DNA from: Microcaldota archaeon
Lineage (GTDB): Archaea; Micrarchaeota; Micrarchaeia; Micrarchaeales; CABMGC01
Assembly (NCBI GenBank): GCA_028866785.1
Contig: JAGWHN010000004.1
Coordinates: 1-40,975, forward strand
DNA: 40,975 bases
Direction of reading: 5' to 3'
The notes under the pieces are model-generated. The model did not search any database. It worked only from the letters and a program-made list of their open reading frames with translations, and was not told the DNA's origin. The position numbers and the translations under genes are program-made. Positions 13,340 to 22,306 of the stretch are shown one piece after another. Each line of letters opens with the position of its first letter. Positions within the stretch are counted from its first letter, which is position 1.

Positions 13340-16126
13340 ATGCCTGAAATTCGCAAAGATGGCAAGGCTAGCGTAGGCGACGATAGCGATGGCAAAAAGC
13401 TCGCCTTCGGAAAGCGCCCAAAGCCAAGGCGCACGGAGCCCTCATACAAGATCACCCCGCTCTACATGTACCGCTTCAAGGACATGCTCAGGCAGCTCGC
13501 ATCCGACCCTCAGTTTCCGGACGCCCTTGCGGCAATCTTCGCGCTGATCGCAGTCGCAAGCGCGCTTCCGCTCTTTCCACTTCCCATACTCCTTGTGCTA
13601 GTGATAGCGACCTTCGCCCTCACGCTCATGCAGCCGCTGCTCGGGCTGATGCTGCTGCTCTTTGAGACGTTCCCGATGTTTGTCTACCAAATTCCGCTCA
13701 TCGCCTGGCTGTTCACGATCTTCATGTCTTTTTCGTTCTTCCTTGGCTACAAGCACTACAGGTCGATCATCTTCATCTACGCGCTTTTGGCAATCCCATT
13801 CTCCCCGTTCGGGTTCCTGCTCGAGGTTCCGCTCTTCGTGCTCACGATCCTGACAATCGGCCTGAGGCGAGGCGCAATAGCGGCGGTGATAGCGGTGCTG
13901 GTGGTCTCGAGCTCCTCTGCGATAACCGGGATCTGGAACACGGGAAGCATCGCATTCGACCCGACGCAGATCTTCACGCAGGTCACAACCGCGCAGACAG
14001 CGCAGTTCGTGGTGCCCGCAAAGTCGGCCCTTGAGTTCTCTAGCTTCGCATCAATGTTCTCCTCTTCAGTATCCACGTTCCTGAGCTTTGCCGTGGCGCA
14101 GAGGATCTTCCAGGGAATCTCCTTTGCGGTGCTGGGGATTATCTCAAACCTTGTGCTTGTCGCAATACAGCTGCTCGCATGGGTCTTTGTGGTCTACATA
14201 ATCAGCAACACCGCGGTGAAGAGCCGCTCGAAGTTCAAGGGCACGAAGGCAAGCCTCTTTGCGCTCATAATCCCCGCAACCTACATTGCGCTCTCATACC
14301 TAAACAACCTGCCATACAGCACGCTCTCGCTCGCGGGCTTTGTCATCACCCCGATAATTCTGTTCGTGCTCGAGTACTACGACATAACAGTTGTCAGGGC
14401 GCTTGAGGTGATGAAGCAGGACTTCAGGGGAAGGTTCGGCGACGTGTTTGAGGACCTGAGCACCGGGACCCGCGAGACGCTCGACGATGTGGCAAACTAC
14501 GATGATGTGAAGCAGGAGCTAAAGGAGGCGGTGCTCGCCCCGATCGAGAAGAGAGAGCTTGCGGGCGCATACAACATCAAGCCTCCAAGGGGTATACTGC
14601 TCTTCGGCCCTCCCGGAACCGGAAAGACCTACCTGATGAGGGCCCTTGCAAACGAGCTCCGCGCAGGATTCTTCTACATCAAGGCATCACAGATACTCTC
14701 TCCATATCCCGGGCAGAGCGCGCAGACGATCGAGAGGATATTTAGCATCGCAAAGAAGCACACCCCTTGCATAATCTTCTTTGACGAGATCGACAACATC
14801 GCATCCAACAGGGAGCTTCAGGAGAGCGAGACGGGTCGACAGATCCTCTCAACCCTGCTCTCCGAGATGGACGGGTTCCAGAAGATCGAGGGCGTGGTGA
14901 TCGTGGGCGCGACAAACGTGCCGCAGTTCCTCGACCCGAGCATAATGCGAGCGGGAAGGTTCGACAAGATCCTCTACATCCCCCTTCCAAACCTCCTCGG
15001 GAGAAAGAAGATCCTCCAGTACTATTTCAAGAAGCTGCCAATAGCCGCGGACATCGACTACGACAAGCTTGCGCAGGTGACCGACAGATACTCGGGAGCT
15101 GACATAAAGAACCTATCCGAGAATGTGGCGCGTGAGGCGGCGGATGAGGCGGCATCGAAGAACAAGGTGCTCAAGATCACGCTTGCCGACATCGTGCAGA
15201 TCGTGAAGGTCACAAAGCCTTCCACCTCGCTTGCGCAGATAGACAAGTACAACGCATTCAAGGTCGACTACGAGAGGAGGACCCACCAGGGGCAGGAGCA
15301 GGACGAGTCACAAAAGGTCTCGATAGACGAGGTGGTCGGGCTTGACGACGCAAAGAAGGCGCTCCACGAGGCTGTCGAGCTTCCGATACTCCACCCCGAG
15401 CTCCTCAAGAAATACGACATAAAGAACATCAAGGGAATACTGCTCTTCGGCCCTCCCGGAACCGGAAAGACGATGCTCATGAGGGCTGTCGCATCCGAGC
15501 TTGGCGATGTGCACCTGGTCACCATGTCCGGAGGCGAGATAAGCAAGTACGGCCCGGAGCGCGCGATAGAGTCGATAAGGCAGACGTTTGACAGGGCGAA
15601 GGAGAATGCGCCATCGATTGTGTTCATAGACGAGATCGACGCCGTGGTTCCCGCAAGGGACCAGGCATCTGAGAAGGGCGTGCAGTTCACCGGAGAGTTC
15701 CTCGAGGAGCTTGACGGGATAAAATCCCAGTACAACATAGTCCTTGTTGCAACAACAAACAGGCCTGACATGCTAGACCCTGCGCTTCTAAGGCCTGGGC
15801 GAATCGACAAGATAATCTACGTCGCGCCTCCAAACAAGGAAGAGAGGGAGCAGATCTTCAAGTTCAATCTGGCGAAGGCGCCGATAAAGGAGGACATCGA
15901 CTTCTCAAAGCTCTCCGACATCTCTCAGGGCTACACGGGCGCCGACATAGTGAATGTGTGCAGGCAGGCGAAGATGAACACGCTTGAGCACAGCATCAGG
16001 TCCTCAAAGGAGGAGGTGATAACAACCGATGACATGGTTGCGTTGATACAGAGGATGAAGCCGTCCGCGCCAAGCCTGGTTGTCGGAAGATATCTTACCT
16101 TCCTTGCAAAGTACGGGCAGCGCTAA
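13340..16126 (+). CDS. Polytopic membrane protein with two AAA+ ATPase domains
   Basis: A 928-residue protein. Residues 1-55 are basic and cytoplasmic-like; 60-350 contain about nine or ten hydrophobic spans. Two AAA+ modules of the Cdc48/FtsH type follow. D1 has Walker A GPPGTGKT at 423-430, Walker B IIFFDEID at 478-485 and arginine-finger block IMRAGRFD; D2 has GPPGTGKT at 704-711, IVFIDEID at 760-767 and LLRPGRID. Both look catalytically complete. There is no HExxH protease motif as in FtsH and no soluble N-domain as in Cdc48. A role as a membrane-bound unfoldase or extractor of membrane proteins is inference. Its last 4 bp overlap the convergent OB-fold gene. Confidence 0.93.
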   Translation: MPEIRKDGKASVGDDSDGKKLAFGKRPKPRRTEPSYKITPLYMYRFKDMLRQLASDPQFPDALAAIFALIAVASALPLFPLPILLVLVIATFALTLMQPLLGLMLLLFETFPMFVYQIPLIAWLFTIFMSFSFFLGYKHYRSIIFIYALLAIPFSPFGFLLEVPLFVLTILTIGLRRGAIAAVIAVLVVSSSSAITGIWNTGSIAFDPTQIFTQVTTAQTAQFVVPAKSALEFSSFASMFSSSVSTFLSFAVAQRIFQGISFAVLGIISNLVLVAIQLLAWVFVVYIISNTAVKSRSKFKGTKASLFALIIPATYIALSYLNNLPYSTLSLAGFVITPIILFVLEYYDITVVRALEVMKQDFRGRFGDVFEDLSTGTRETLDDVANYDDVKQELKEAVLAPIEKRELAGAYNIKPPRGILLFGPPGTGKTYLMRALANELRAGFFYIKASQILSPYPGQSAQTIERIFSIAKKHTPCIIFFDEIDNIASNRELQESETGRQILSTLLSEMDGFQKIEGVVIVGATNVPQFLDPSIMRAGRFDKILYIPLPNLLGRKKILQYYFKKLPIAADIDYDKLAQVTDRYSGADIKNLSENVAREAADEAASKNKVLKITLADIVQIVKVTKPSTSLAQIDKYNAFKVDYERRTHQGQEQDESQKVSIDEVVGLDDAKKALHEAVELPILHPELLKKYDIKNIKGILLFGPPGTGKTMLMRAVASELGDVHLVTMSGGEISKYGPERAIESIRQTFDRAKENAPSIVFIDEIDAVVPARDQASEKGVQFTGEFLEELDGIKSQYNIVLVATTNRPDMLDPALLRPGRIDKIIYVAPPNKEEREQIFKFNLAKAPIKEDIDFSKLSDISQGYTGADIVNVCRQAKMNTLEHSIRSSKEEVITTDDMVALIQRMKPSAPSLVVGRYLTFLAKYGQR

Positions 16127-16908
16127 ACGCGCAGCCTTCCCTTGAGCGAGCCGCTGACAAGAATCCTTGAGGACTCGTTGAGATATAGTTCGACTCCCCC
16201 ATTCTTTCTAACTGTTGCATACTCCAGCTTTATCGGATCTCCCGGGTGCGCACTCTCAAGCTCTCTTACATTATTCCCTACGACAAAGACCTTCATCTGG
16301 TCGATCCCATCGCTTATCGTGAAGCTGCAGCTGTCGTTGTCCCGCGCCACCGCAAATATCGAGTGCTTTATCGGGCCTATGACGACCAGCTTCCCGAGCA
16401 CATCAATCTCCTGCGCATCGGGCTTTATCCTTGAGAACTCGGTTATCCCGGTGTTTGCGCTCATCTCCCTTCCTATCGTAGACTGCGCAATGCTCGCAAG
16501 CTCAAAGCCGTGCACTCCCTTCCTCACCACAAAGTTTCTTGCTACTATCCTATCCCCCCTCTCAATAGGGATTGAGTTTGCAAGGTCCACCTTCCCGTCA
16601 AAGAGTATAAGCCTGATTCTATTCTCCCTTGTGCCAAGCGAGATCAGCCTGGTCATTATGTCGACCCCTCCAACCTCCACGAGCCTCTTGCTGTAGACCT
16701 TGTAGACAACCTCCTCAATCTCCACAAGCGAGTTTAGCCTCACCTTCCCTGCCGCCAAATCCGCTATCGTCACCATCTCTGATGCGATGTCGAGCGGGTC
16801 GTTGCTCGGCCTCTGCTCCGCAATCGATTTCCCCTCAGCTATCTTTGATGCGGTTTGCCTGTCTATCATTCCAAGATGCTCGTCAAGCACCTTCTCTGTG
16901 GTTGCCAT
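16123..16908 (-). CDS. OB-fold protein, probably RPA-like single-strand DNA binding
   Basis: A 261-residue soluble protein. After a helical N-terminal region (residues 1-55), residues about 58-145 read like an OB fold (RLNSLVEIEEVVYKVY, IRLILFDGKVDLANSIPIERGDRIVA), and 170-261 like a second (IDVLGKLVVIGPIKHSIF, GDPIKLEYATVRKNGG). Archaeal RPA-type proteins have this layout. No zinc finger is visible. Alternative: an RNA-binding OB protein. It lies 5 bp upstream of nuoN's stop but is transcribed in the same direction after nuoN ends, and may be the last gene of that transcript. Confidence 0.65.
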   Translation of the reverse strand: MATTEKVLDEHLGMIDRQTASKIAEGKSIAEQRPSNDPLDIASEMVTIADLAAGKVRLNSLVEIEEVVYKVYSKRLVEVGGVDIMTRLISLGTRENRIRLILFDGKVDLANSIPIERGDRIVARNFVVRKGVHGFELASIAQSTIGREMSANTGITEFSRIKPDAQEIDVLGKLVVIGPIKHSIFAVARDNDSCSFTISDGIDQMKVFVVGNNVRELESAHPGDPIKLEYATVRKNGGVELYLNESSRILVSGSLKGRLRV

Positions 16909-16913
16909 TTATT

Positions 16914-18311
16914 TCAGCTCAAAAACTGCGCCGCGGAAGTCGTAAGCTCGATTAGAAGCTGCGGATAGATCCCGATAATCAGTATCAGTAGGGTGCAGAT
17001 GAGCACAACAAAGAGCACGTTCCCGTGCATCTTTATGTGGACCGGCTCGCTCCTGTTGGTGTACATCGCAGCGATTATCTTGAAGTAGTAATAGACCGAG
17101 ATCATGCTGTTTATCACGCCTAGTATCGCAAGCGGCAGCAGGCCGCCGTACACCGCGCTTGAGAAGAGGAGGAACTTCCCTATGAATCCTGCCGTGAGCG
17201 GAATGCCGATGAAGGAGATCAGGATTATCGCAAGGCAGAACGCCGCAATGCTGCTCTCCTTGTGCAGGCCTATGTAGTCGTTTATCTCGTGCCTGTTCTT
17301 GCTCTCCATGAAGAGCACCACTCCCATCGCCCCGATGAACATCAACATGTGGGCGAATATCTGGAAGAAGCTCGCTCCAAGCGAGTACTGCGTTGCGACC
17401 ACGAGCCCTATCAGAATGTATCCCGCCTGCGCGATCGATGAGTATGCAAGCAGCCTCTTCACGTTCTTTTGCGCAAGCGCCGCAAGGTTTCCGTAGAACA
17501 TCGTCAGAACCGCGACAATGTAGAGTATCGGGATGAATGTGGACTTGTATGCGATGAAGAGCATGAAGAGGATTTCCACCAGCGCAAGGAATCCGACCTT
17601 CTTGTTTATGCCCCCAAGCATCGCGGTCACATACGTGGTCGATCCCTGGTAAACGTCAGGCACCCAGAGGTTGAACGGGAAGAGCGCGGTCTCAAACCCT
17701 AGCGCGGCTATCAGAAGCGCAAGGGCGATTAGCATCAGGGTGCCCACCGTCTGCGGGTTTGAAAGCAGTATGCTTCCCGTCGCGCCATAGACGAGCACCA
17801 TCCCAAACGCAAAGAGCGCTATTGCGATTGTGGCGAGGATGAAGAGCTTGACGCTTGCCTCGATCGCTATCTTCCTGCTAAGAAGTATCGCAAAGATCGT
17901 AGGTATGCTCATCAGCTCAAGCCCGATGAAGATCGAGACTATCGAGCCCGCAAACGCGACAAGGTACATTCCAATGAGCGCAAAGCAGCTAAGTATCGAG
18001 AAGCTTGAGTAGTGCGCGTCCTTGCTGTATCCTAGGACATTGACCAGCAAAGTGCCTATCGTGAATATCAGAGCAAAATAGAGCGAGAGCGGCGTCACCA
18101 CTACCAGGTTGAAGAGGGTGTAGCTCTCCCCCAAGATGATCATGACCGCTGTAGTTATTGCTATCAAGATGAGGAATAGGGCCGTCAGCCAGAACTGCCT
18201 GCCTACGCCGCGCGTGATGATTGAAATTATGTTGAAGAATACAAGCATTGCGCAGAGCAGCGCAAATACCCAGAAGCGTGGAATTATTGAGAGGATTGAA
18301 ATATCGATCAT
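16914..18311 (-). CDS. nuoN: Complex I subunit N (antiporter-like)
   Basis: A 465-residue polytopic protein of the NuoL/M/N family. The block FPFNLWVPDVYQGSTTYVTA (about residues 214-233) and the nearby NKKVGFLAL are characteristic of NuoN, as is NVKRLLAYSSIAQAGYIL. It forms one of the three proton channels of the membrane arm. Start and stop are tightly packed in the operon: its start overlaps the nuoL stop by 4 bp. It is the last nuo gene of the cluster. Confidence 0.93.
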   Translation of the reverse strand: MIDISILSIIPRFWVFALLCAMLVFFNIISIITRGVGRQFWLTALFLILIAITTAVMIILGESYTLFNLVVVTPLSLYFALIFTIGTLLVNVLGYSKDAHYSSFSILSCFALIGMYLVAFAGSIVSIFIGLELMSIPTIFAILLSRKIAIEASVKLFILATIAIALFAFGMVLVYGATGSILLSNPQTVGTLMLIALALLIAALGFETALFPFNLWVPDVYQGSTTYVTAMLGGINKKVGFLALVEILFMLFIAYKSTFIPILYIVAVLTMFYGNLAALAQKNVKRLLAYSSIAQAGYILIGLVVATQYSLGASFFQIFAHMLMFIGAMGVVLFMESKNRHEINDYIGLHKESSIAAFCLAIILISFIGIPLTAGFIGKFLLFSSAVYGGLLPLAILGVINSMISVYYYFKIIAAMYTNRSEPVHIKMHGNVLFVVLICTLLILIIGIYPQLLIELTTSAAQFLS

Positions 18312-20110
18312 CTAATCACCATGAACAGCACCAGCAGCGCGACTCCGAGTATCGTAACGATCGCATAAAGGTTGACGCTTCCCGTTTCCATCCTTCTCAC
18401 AATGCCCCCAAATCCGCTCACCGCCCTTCCGAACGTGTCAAAGATCGCATTTATCTCCGAGTCCACGAACTCAAATGCTCCTGCAACATAGAAGGCGAAT
18501 GTCGCCGCATAATGGTAGATCTCGTTGAACAGCTCGCCATTTCCCAAAATCGCCTTCCCTACCGCAAATCTCCTGCTTTCGCCGTACCCTTTTCTGTAAA
18601 TGAAGAACATCGCGGCTATTCCTATTATCACCAGCGCGGTTTCCCCCGCCGCGTCATTGATGTTGAACGATGCGGCTGCTCCCGCAGGGTAGCCGTACTG
18701 GGCCATTGCGCCGGAGATTCCTGAAACGTAGCTCACGAAGTATGACCCTGCAAGGCACAAAATTGCAAGAATGAAAATCGGAAGCCTCATTGCAAGCGGA
18801 ATCACATCATAGTTCATCGAGATCTTCCCAGCGACAACCCTGTTCGTCGCCTTCTTTAGCGGGATGAAGAACCACCTTGCTATGAACAGGCTCACCAAGA
18901 TGTCCACGATCAGCAGGAATCCGTATGTGTAAGCGTTTGCAGCGGAGCTCTCAAGGCCTACGTTTGCAAAGAAGCCGCTGAATGGGACAAAGCCCGCAAG
19001 CGAGAGCACCCCAAAAAGCGCGCTTGCAAAGACGAGCTTGTCGCGTGAGGCGTTCCTCATCTCCCGTATGTCCTCGCTCTGGTTTGCCCTCATCAGGCTT
19101 CCCGCGTAGAAGAACAAAAGCGCCTTGTAGAATGTCTGCGCGAAGAAGAAGTAAACCGCGGCCGAGTACGCACCTATCCCAATTGCAAAGAGCATGAGCC
19201 CGAGCTCCTCGACGGTAGAGTAGGCGAGGACCCTCTTCACATGCGTTCCCACAAGCGCGTTCCCAATCCCTATGAGCGCAGTGAGCGCCCCGACAATCTC
19301 GATCACTGGCATCAATTTTGTCCCCGAGTAGAGTGGAAAGAGCACAAGCAGAAGGAATACGCCCGCCTTCACCATGGTCGAGGAGTGAAGGAATGCGGAG
19401 ACAGGCGTAGGCCCCTCCATAGCTGCGGAGAGCCACTCCTGGAATGGGAACTGCGCAGACTTAGTGAAGATTGCGATCAAGACCAATGTGAGCGCCGCCA
19501 GCGCGCTTGCGCTAACTCCCTGCGCTGCTGCGGCCGAAATTATCGAGTTGAAGTCAAGGGTAGAGTATGTCACGAAGAAGATCGCGATCGCGGCGAGCAG
19601 CGCGACGTCGCCTAGAAGAATAATCGTTATCGTCTTCCTGGCGGCGTAGTTTGCGCTCTCCTTGTAGTTCCAAAACCCGATGAGAAGATAGCTCGTCACG
19701 CTAAGGAACTCCCAGGCGATGAAGAGCAAGAGGAAGTTTCCCGAGATGCTGAAAGTTATCATTGCAGCTTCAAATACAAGCATCTCGATGTAGAACCTCT
19801 TGTTCTCGGATAGCACATTCATGAAACCGATTGAGTAGAGAATAACAAGCGGGGCTATGATGGACACCAGAAGGTAGAGCAGGAAGTTTATCGGCATCAG
19901 GGTTGCGGTTATCGTGAACTGCAGGCTATTCACGCCAAACCAGTTGATTGTCTGTGTCGTCCCGACTTGATTCATCAAAAGTGCTCCAATAAGGAGCGGC
20001 GTAACGGAGCCTATCAGCGCAATCGCCTTTATTGCCCTAGATTCCCTCCTCAAAATCGCAAGTAACGCTACTGCGACAAGCAACGGAACTACGGAGAGCA
20101 AAATAAACAT
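18308..20110 (-). CDS. nuoL: Complex I subunit L (antiporter-like, distal)
   Basis: A 600-residue polytopic protein of the length of NuoL, with the diagnostic FPFQEWLSAAMEGPTPVSAF and HSSTMVKAGVFLLL blocks around residues 220-255, and HVKRVLAYSTVEELGLML. These carry the Lys and His residues of the proton channel. The C-terminal 150 residues include the long lateral helix region and last spans. Followed by nuoN with a 4-bp overlap, preceded by nuoK with a 1-bp gap. Confidence 0.95.
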   Translation of the reverse strand: MFILLSVVPLLVAVALLAILRRESRAIKAIALIGSVTPLLIGALLMNQVGTTQTINWFGVNSLQFTITATLMPINFLLYLLVSIIAPLVILYSIGFMNVLSENKRFYIEMLVFEAAMITFSISGNFLLLFIAWEFLSVTSYLLIGFWNYKESANYAARKTITIILLGDVALLAAIAIFFVTYSTLDFNSIISAAAAQGVSASALAALTLVLIAIFTKSAQFPFQEWLSAAMEGPTPVSAFLHSSTMVKAGVFLLLVLFPLYSGTKLMPVIEIVGALTALIGIGNALVGTHVKRVLAYSTVEELGLMLFAIGIGAYSAAVYFFFAQTFYKALLFFYAGSLMRANQSEDIREMRNASRDKLVFASALFGVLSLAGFVPFSGFFANVGLESSAANAYTYGFLLIVDILVSLFIARWFFIPLKKATNRVVAGKISMNYDVIPLAMRLPIFILAILCLAGSYFVSYVSGISGAMAQYGYPAGAAASFNINDAAGETALVIIGIAAMFFIYRKGYGESRRFAVGKAILGNGELFNEIYHYAATFAFYVAGAFEFVDSEINAIFDTFGRAVSGFGGIVRRMETGSVNLYAIVTILGVALLVLFMVIR

Positions 20111-20111
20111 T

Positions 20112-20420
20112 CTATCCCTTGAGCTGCATGAGCCTCTTTAAGTCAAAGTCGGTAACCTTGCCCTTCATGTAAACGTAAAATGCGACAAGCCCCACTATCT
20201 CCGTGCTTGCAACCGCCCAGATGCTGAGCAGCATGATGAAGAAATCTCCGCTGGTAAGGGTTGCATACGCAAAGAACCCGACTAGTGCAACTATGGCCCC
20301 TGCAAAGACAAGCTCCAGTGAGAGTATGGTTATCACAAAGTGCCTGCTCGCAATCGCTCCCGCAAGCCCAAGCGCCAAGAAGACGGCACCGATTCCCGTA
20401 AAGTAATTCAAAGGCAGCAT
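20112..20420 (-). CDS. nuoK: Complex I subunit K
   Basis: A 102-residue protein with three membrane spans, the normal NuoK size. The two conserved membrane glutamates used in the proton path are present at E36 (LSLELVF) and E74 (STEIVGL). It sits directly after nuoJ with adjoining stop and start. Confidence 0.93.
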   Translation of the reverse strand: MLPLNYFTGIGAVFLALGLAGAIASRHFVITILSLELVFAGAIVALVGFFAYATLTSGDFFIMLLSIWAVASTEIVGLVAFYVYMKGKVTDFDLKRLMQLKG

Positions 20421-20900
20421 CTACACCACTATCCTAACAACCTTCTTTATCAACATGATGCTTCCGATTCCAATCGCAAACATCAAAAATACAACCGCAC
20501 CCATCAGCCCATAGTAGCTGCCTATTGCGCTTGAGACCTCCGCCATTATTCCCGGAGTTGTTGGCGCAGCCGGACCCGCATTTATTGCAATCGCATAAAC
20601 CATGAGCGCCCCGAAAAGCACAAATACAACCGCAAAAACCCTCATGTCAACATGCCTGAAGGCGCTCTCCCTCTCAGATGCAACAGCGACAATCAGGTAT
20701 GTTGAGAGTCCGCCGACCAAGATAAAGAGCTGGAAGAGAGTGATTAGCGTCTGGTTTGTGAGGAGGATGAATCCGCCAACCGCCACAAAGAGTATCGCAA
20801 GAGAGATTGCTGACTTGAATAGGCTCTTTTGGGCAAGCAGCACTACTCCTGAGACGATGCCTACCGCGGCAAGAAATACGAAAAGCAAAAGTTCAAGCAA
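20421..20900 (-). CDS. nuoJ: Complex I subunit J
   Basis: A 159-residue protein with five hydrophobic segments, matching NuoJ in length and in the third helix region TLFQLFILVGGLSTYLIVAV, where a flexible pi-bulge helix lies in complex I. Single intact gene, unlike the split J1/J2 of some archaea. Four bp after the nuoI stop. Confidence 0.88.
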   Translation of the reverse strand: MLELLLFVFLAAVGIVSGVVLLAQKSLFKSAISLAILFVAVGGFILLTNQTLITLFQLFILVGGLSTYLIVAVASERESAFRHVDMRVFAVVFVLFGALMVYAIAINAGPAAPTTPGIMAEVSSAIGSYYGLMGAVVFLMFAIGIGSIMLIKKVVRIVV

Positions 20901-20904
20901 GCGC

Positions 20905-21264
20905 TCACTCCAATTCCTCCGGCCTCTTTATGAGCTCCCTCCTGTCATAAGCCTCAAGATCGTTGTTCTTTGTTAAAACAAGGCACTTTGTCGGGCAGAC
21001 CTCCTCGCACAGAACGCAGAAGAGGCACCTCTCAAGATTCACCTGCGGCATCATCTTTGGCCCCTTGTCCGTCTGGACCTCAACCATATCAATCGTGTTG
21101 TTCGGGCAGATCTTCGCGCATGCGCTGCAGCTGATGCACGTTTTCATATCGAGTCTGTGTATTCCGCGGTAATTGTCAGGAAGAGCCTCGCGCTGTTCTG
21201 GGTACTCGATGGTGAACCTGCTCTCAAGAACTCTCTGCGCGGTCTTGATTAGCGGGTTGGACAT
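20905..21264 (-). CDS. nuoI: Complex I subunit I, 2x[4Fe-4S] ferredoxin-like
   Basis: A 119-residue protein with two complete 4Fe-4S motifs: C43-C46-C49 with C53 (CISCSACAKICP) and C80-C83-C86 with C90 (CLFCVLCEEVCP). It passes electrons to cluster N2 in NuoB. It is short compared with bacterial NuoI and has little extension beyond the ferredoxin fold. Separated from nuoH by 60 bp, the longest gap in the operon. Confidence 0.95.
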   Translation of the reverse strand: MSNPLIKTAQRVLESRFTIEYPEQREALPDNYRGIHRLDMKTCISCSACAKICPNNTIDMVEVQTDKGPKMMPQVNLERCLFCVLCEEVCPTKCLVLTKNNDLEAYDRRELIKRPEELE

Positions 21265-21324
21265 GCTACCATCTAAACTACCGAAGATTAACTATAAAAG
21301 GATTTACGGATTCTCTCTCATCAA

Positions 21325-22302
21325 TTAGACGACTCCCGCAAGAAGCAGGTAGGTCACAAAGAGGTTGATAATTGCAAGCGGAATCAGCCAGATCCATCCA
21401 AGTCTTAGGATCCTGTCCAGCCTCATCCTTGGCGAGGTTGCCCTCAAAACCACTACGATTGTGGCGACTATGAGCACCTTTATCATGAGCCAGACCGCAC
21501 CTGGCAAAAAGGCAGGCCCAAGCCATCCTCCAAGGAAGAGTATCGAGACAAGGAGCCCTCCCAAAAAGACCCTTGTGTAGTCTATGAAGAGCGAAATTGC
21601 ATAGAGCGGAGCGCCAACGTCCGTTAGCCATCCGGCAATCAGCTCCGAATCCGCCTCCCTCAGGTCAAAGGGCGGCCTTTCAAGCTCCGCAAGCAGAGCG
21701 ACGAAGAATATCAAAAATCCAAGCGGCATCATTATTATGTTCCAGTTGTTTCCCTGTGCATAAACTATCTGAAGGAAAGAAAAGCTCTTGTCAAAGAGGG
21801 CCACAGCTGCGATGGAGAGGAAAAGGGGTATTTCATAGCTTATCAGCAAAATAACCGACCTCTGCGCTGCTATCGCAGCAAACTTGTTTGCGCTTGCCCA
21901 TCCAGCAATGAATATCAATATCGGGACAAACGAGAGGAGCACGAAGATTACAAGCAGCCCAAGGCTAAGGTTCACTCCGAGCAGGTCAGGCTGCAGCGGA
22001 AGTATCAGCACCATGAAAGCAAACATCGCCGCGACAATCGGCATGGTTGCGATGAAAATCATCTTGTTTGCATTTGCGGGGATTATGTTCTCCTTTGCAA
22101 AGAGCTTGAGGAAATCCGCGGCGTTTTGGAGCAGCCCATACTTCCCTGTCTTCGTTGGCCCGTGCCTTAGGTGTATCTTTGCCACGACCTTCCTTTCAAT
22201 CCATCCAAAGATGTAGTCGAATGCGGTTATTGCAATCAGCATTGCGACCGCAAAGACGAGTGCACCTATCGCAGCCTGGATAATCGATTGATCAAGCGCC
22301 AT
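21325..22302 (-). CDS. nuoH: Complex I subunit H
   Basis: A 325-residue membrane protein with about eight spans. The block GWIERKVVAKIHLRHGP near residue 33 and ELERPPFDLREADSELIAGW near residue 207 form the quinone-site and interface loops typical of NuoH. It links the membrane arm to NuoB/D. Four bp after the nuoD stop. Confidence 0.95.
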   Translation of the reverse strand: MALDQSIIQAAIGALVFAVAMLIAITAFDYIFGWIERKVVAKIHLRHGPTKTGKYGLLQNAADFLKLFAKENIIPANANKMIFIATMPIVAAMFAFMVLILPLQPDLLGVNLSLGLLVIFVLLSFVPILIFIAGWASANKFAAIAAQRSVILLISYEIPLFLSIAAVALFDKSFSFLQIVYAQGNNWNIIMMPLGFLIFFVALLAELERPPFDLREADSELIAGWLTDVGAPLYAISLFIDYTRVFLGGLLVSILFLGGWLGPAFLPGAVWLMIKVLIVATIVVVLRATSPRMRLDRILRLGWIWLIPLAIINLFVTYLLLAGVV

Positions 22303-22306
22303 AAAA

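Noticed and set aside
13777..14076. Minus-strand frame in the membrane part of the AAA+ gene
   Set aside because: Shadow of the 928-residue gene.
15268..15810. Ser-rich 180-aa minus-strand frame over the second AAA+ domain
   Set aside because: Antisense of conserved Walker regions; such Ser/Pro-rich frames are typical shadows in this composition.
18951..19436. Arg/Cys-rich frame within nuoL
   Set aside because: Same-strand shifted frame of nuoL, no promoter or start signal.
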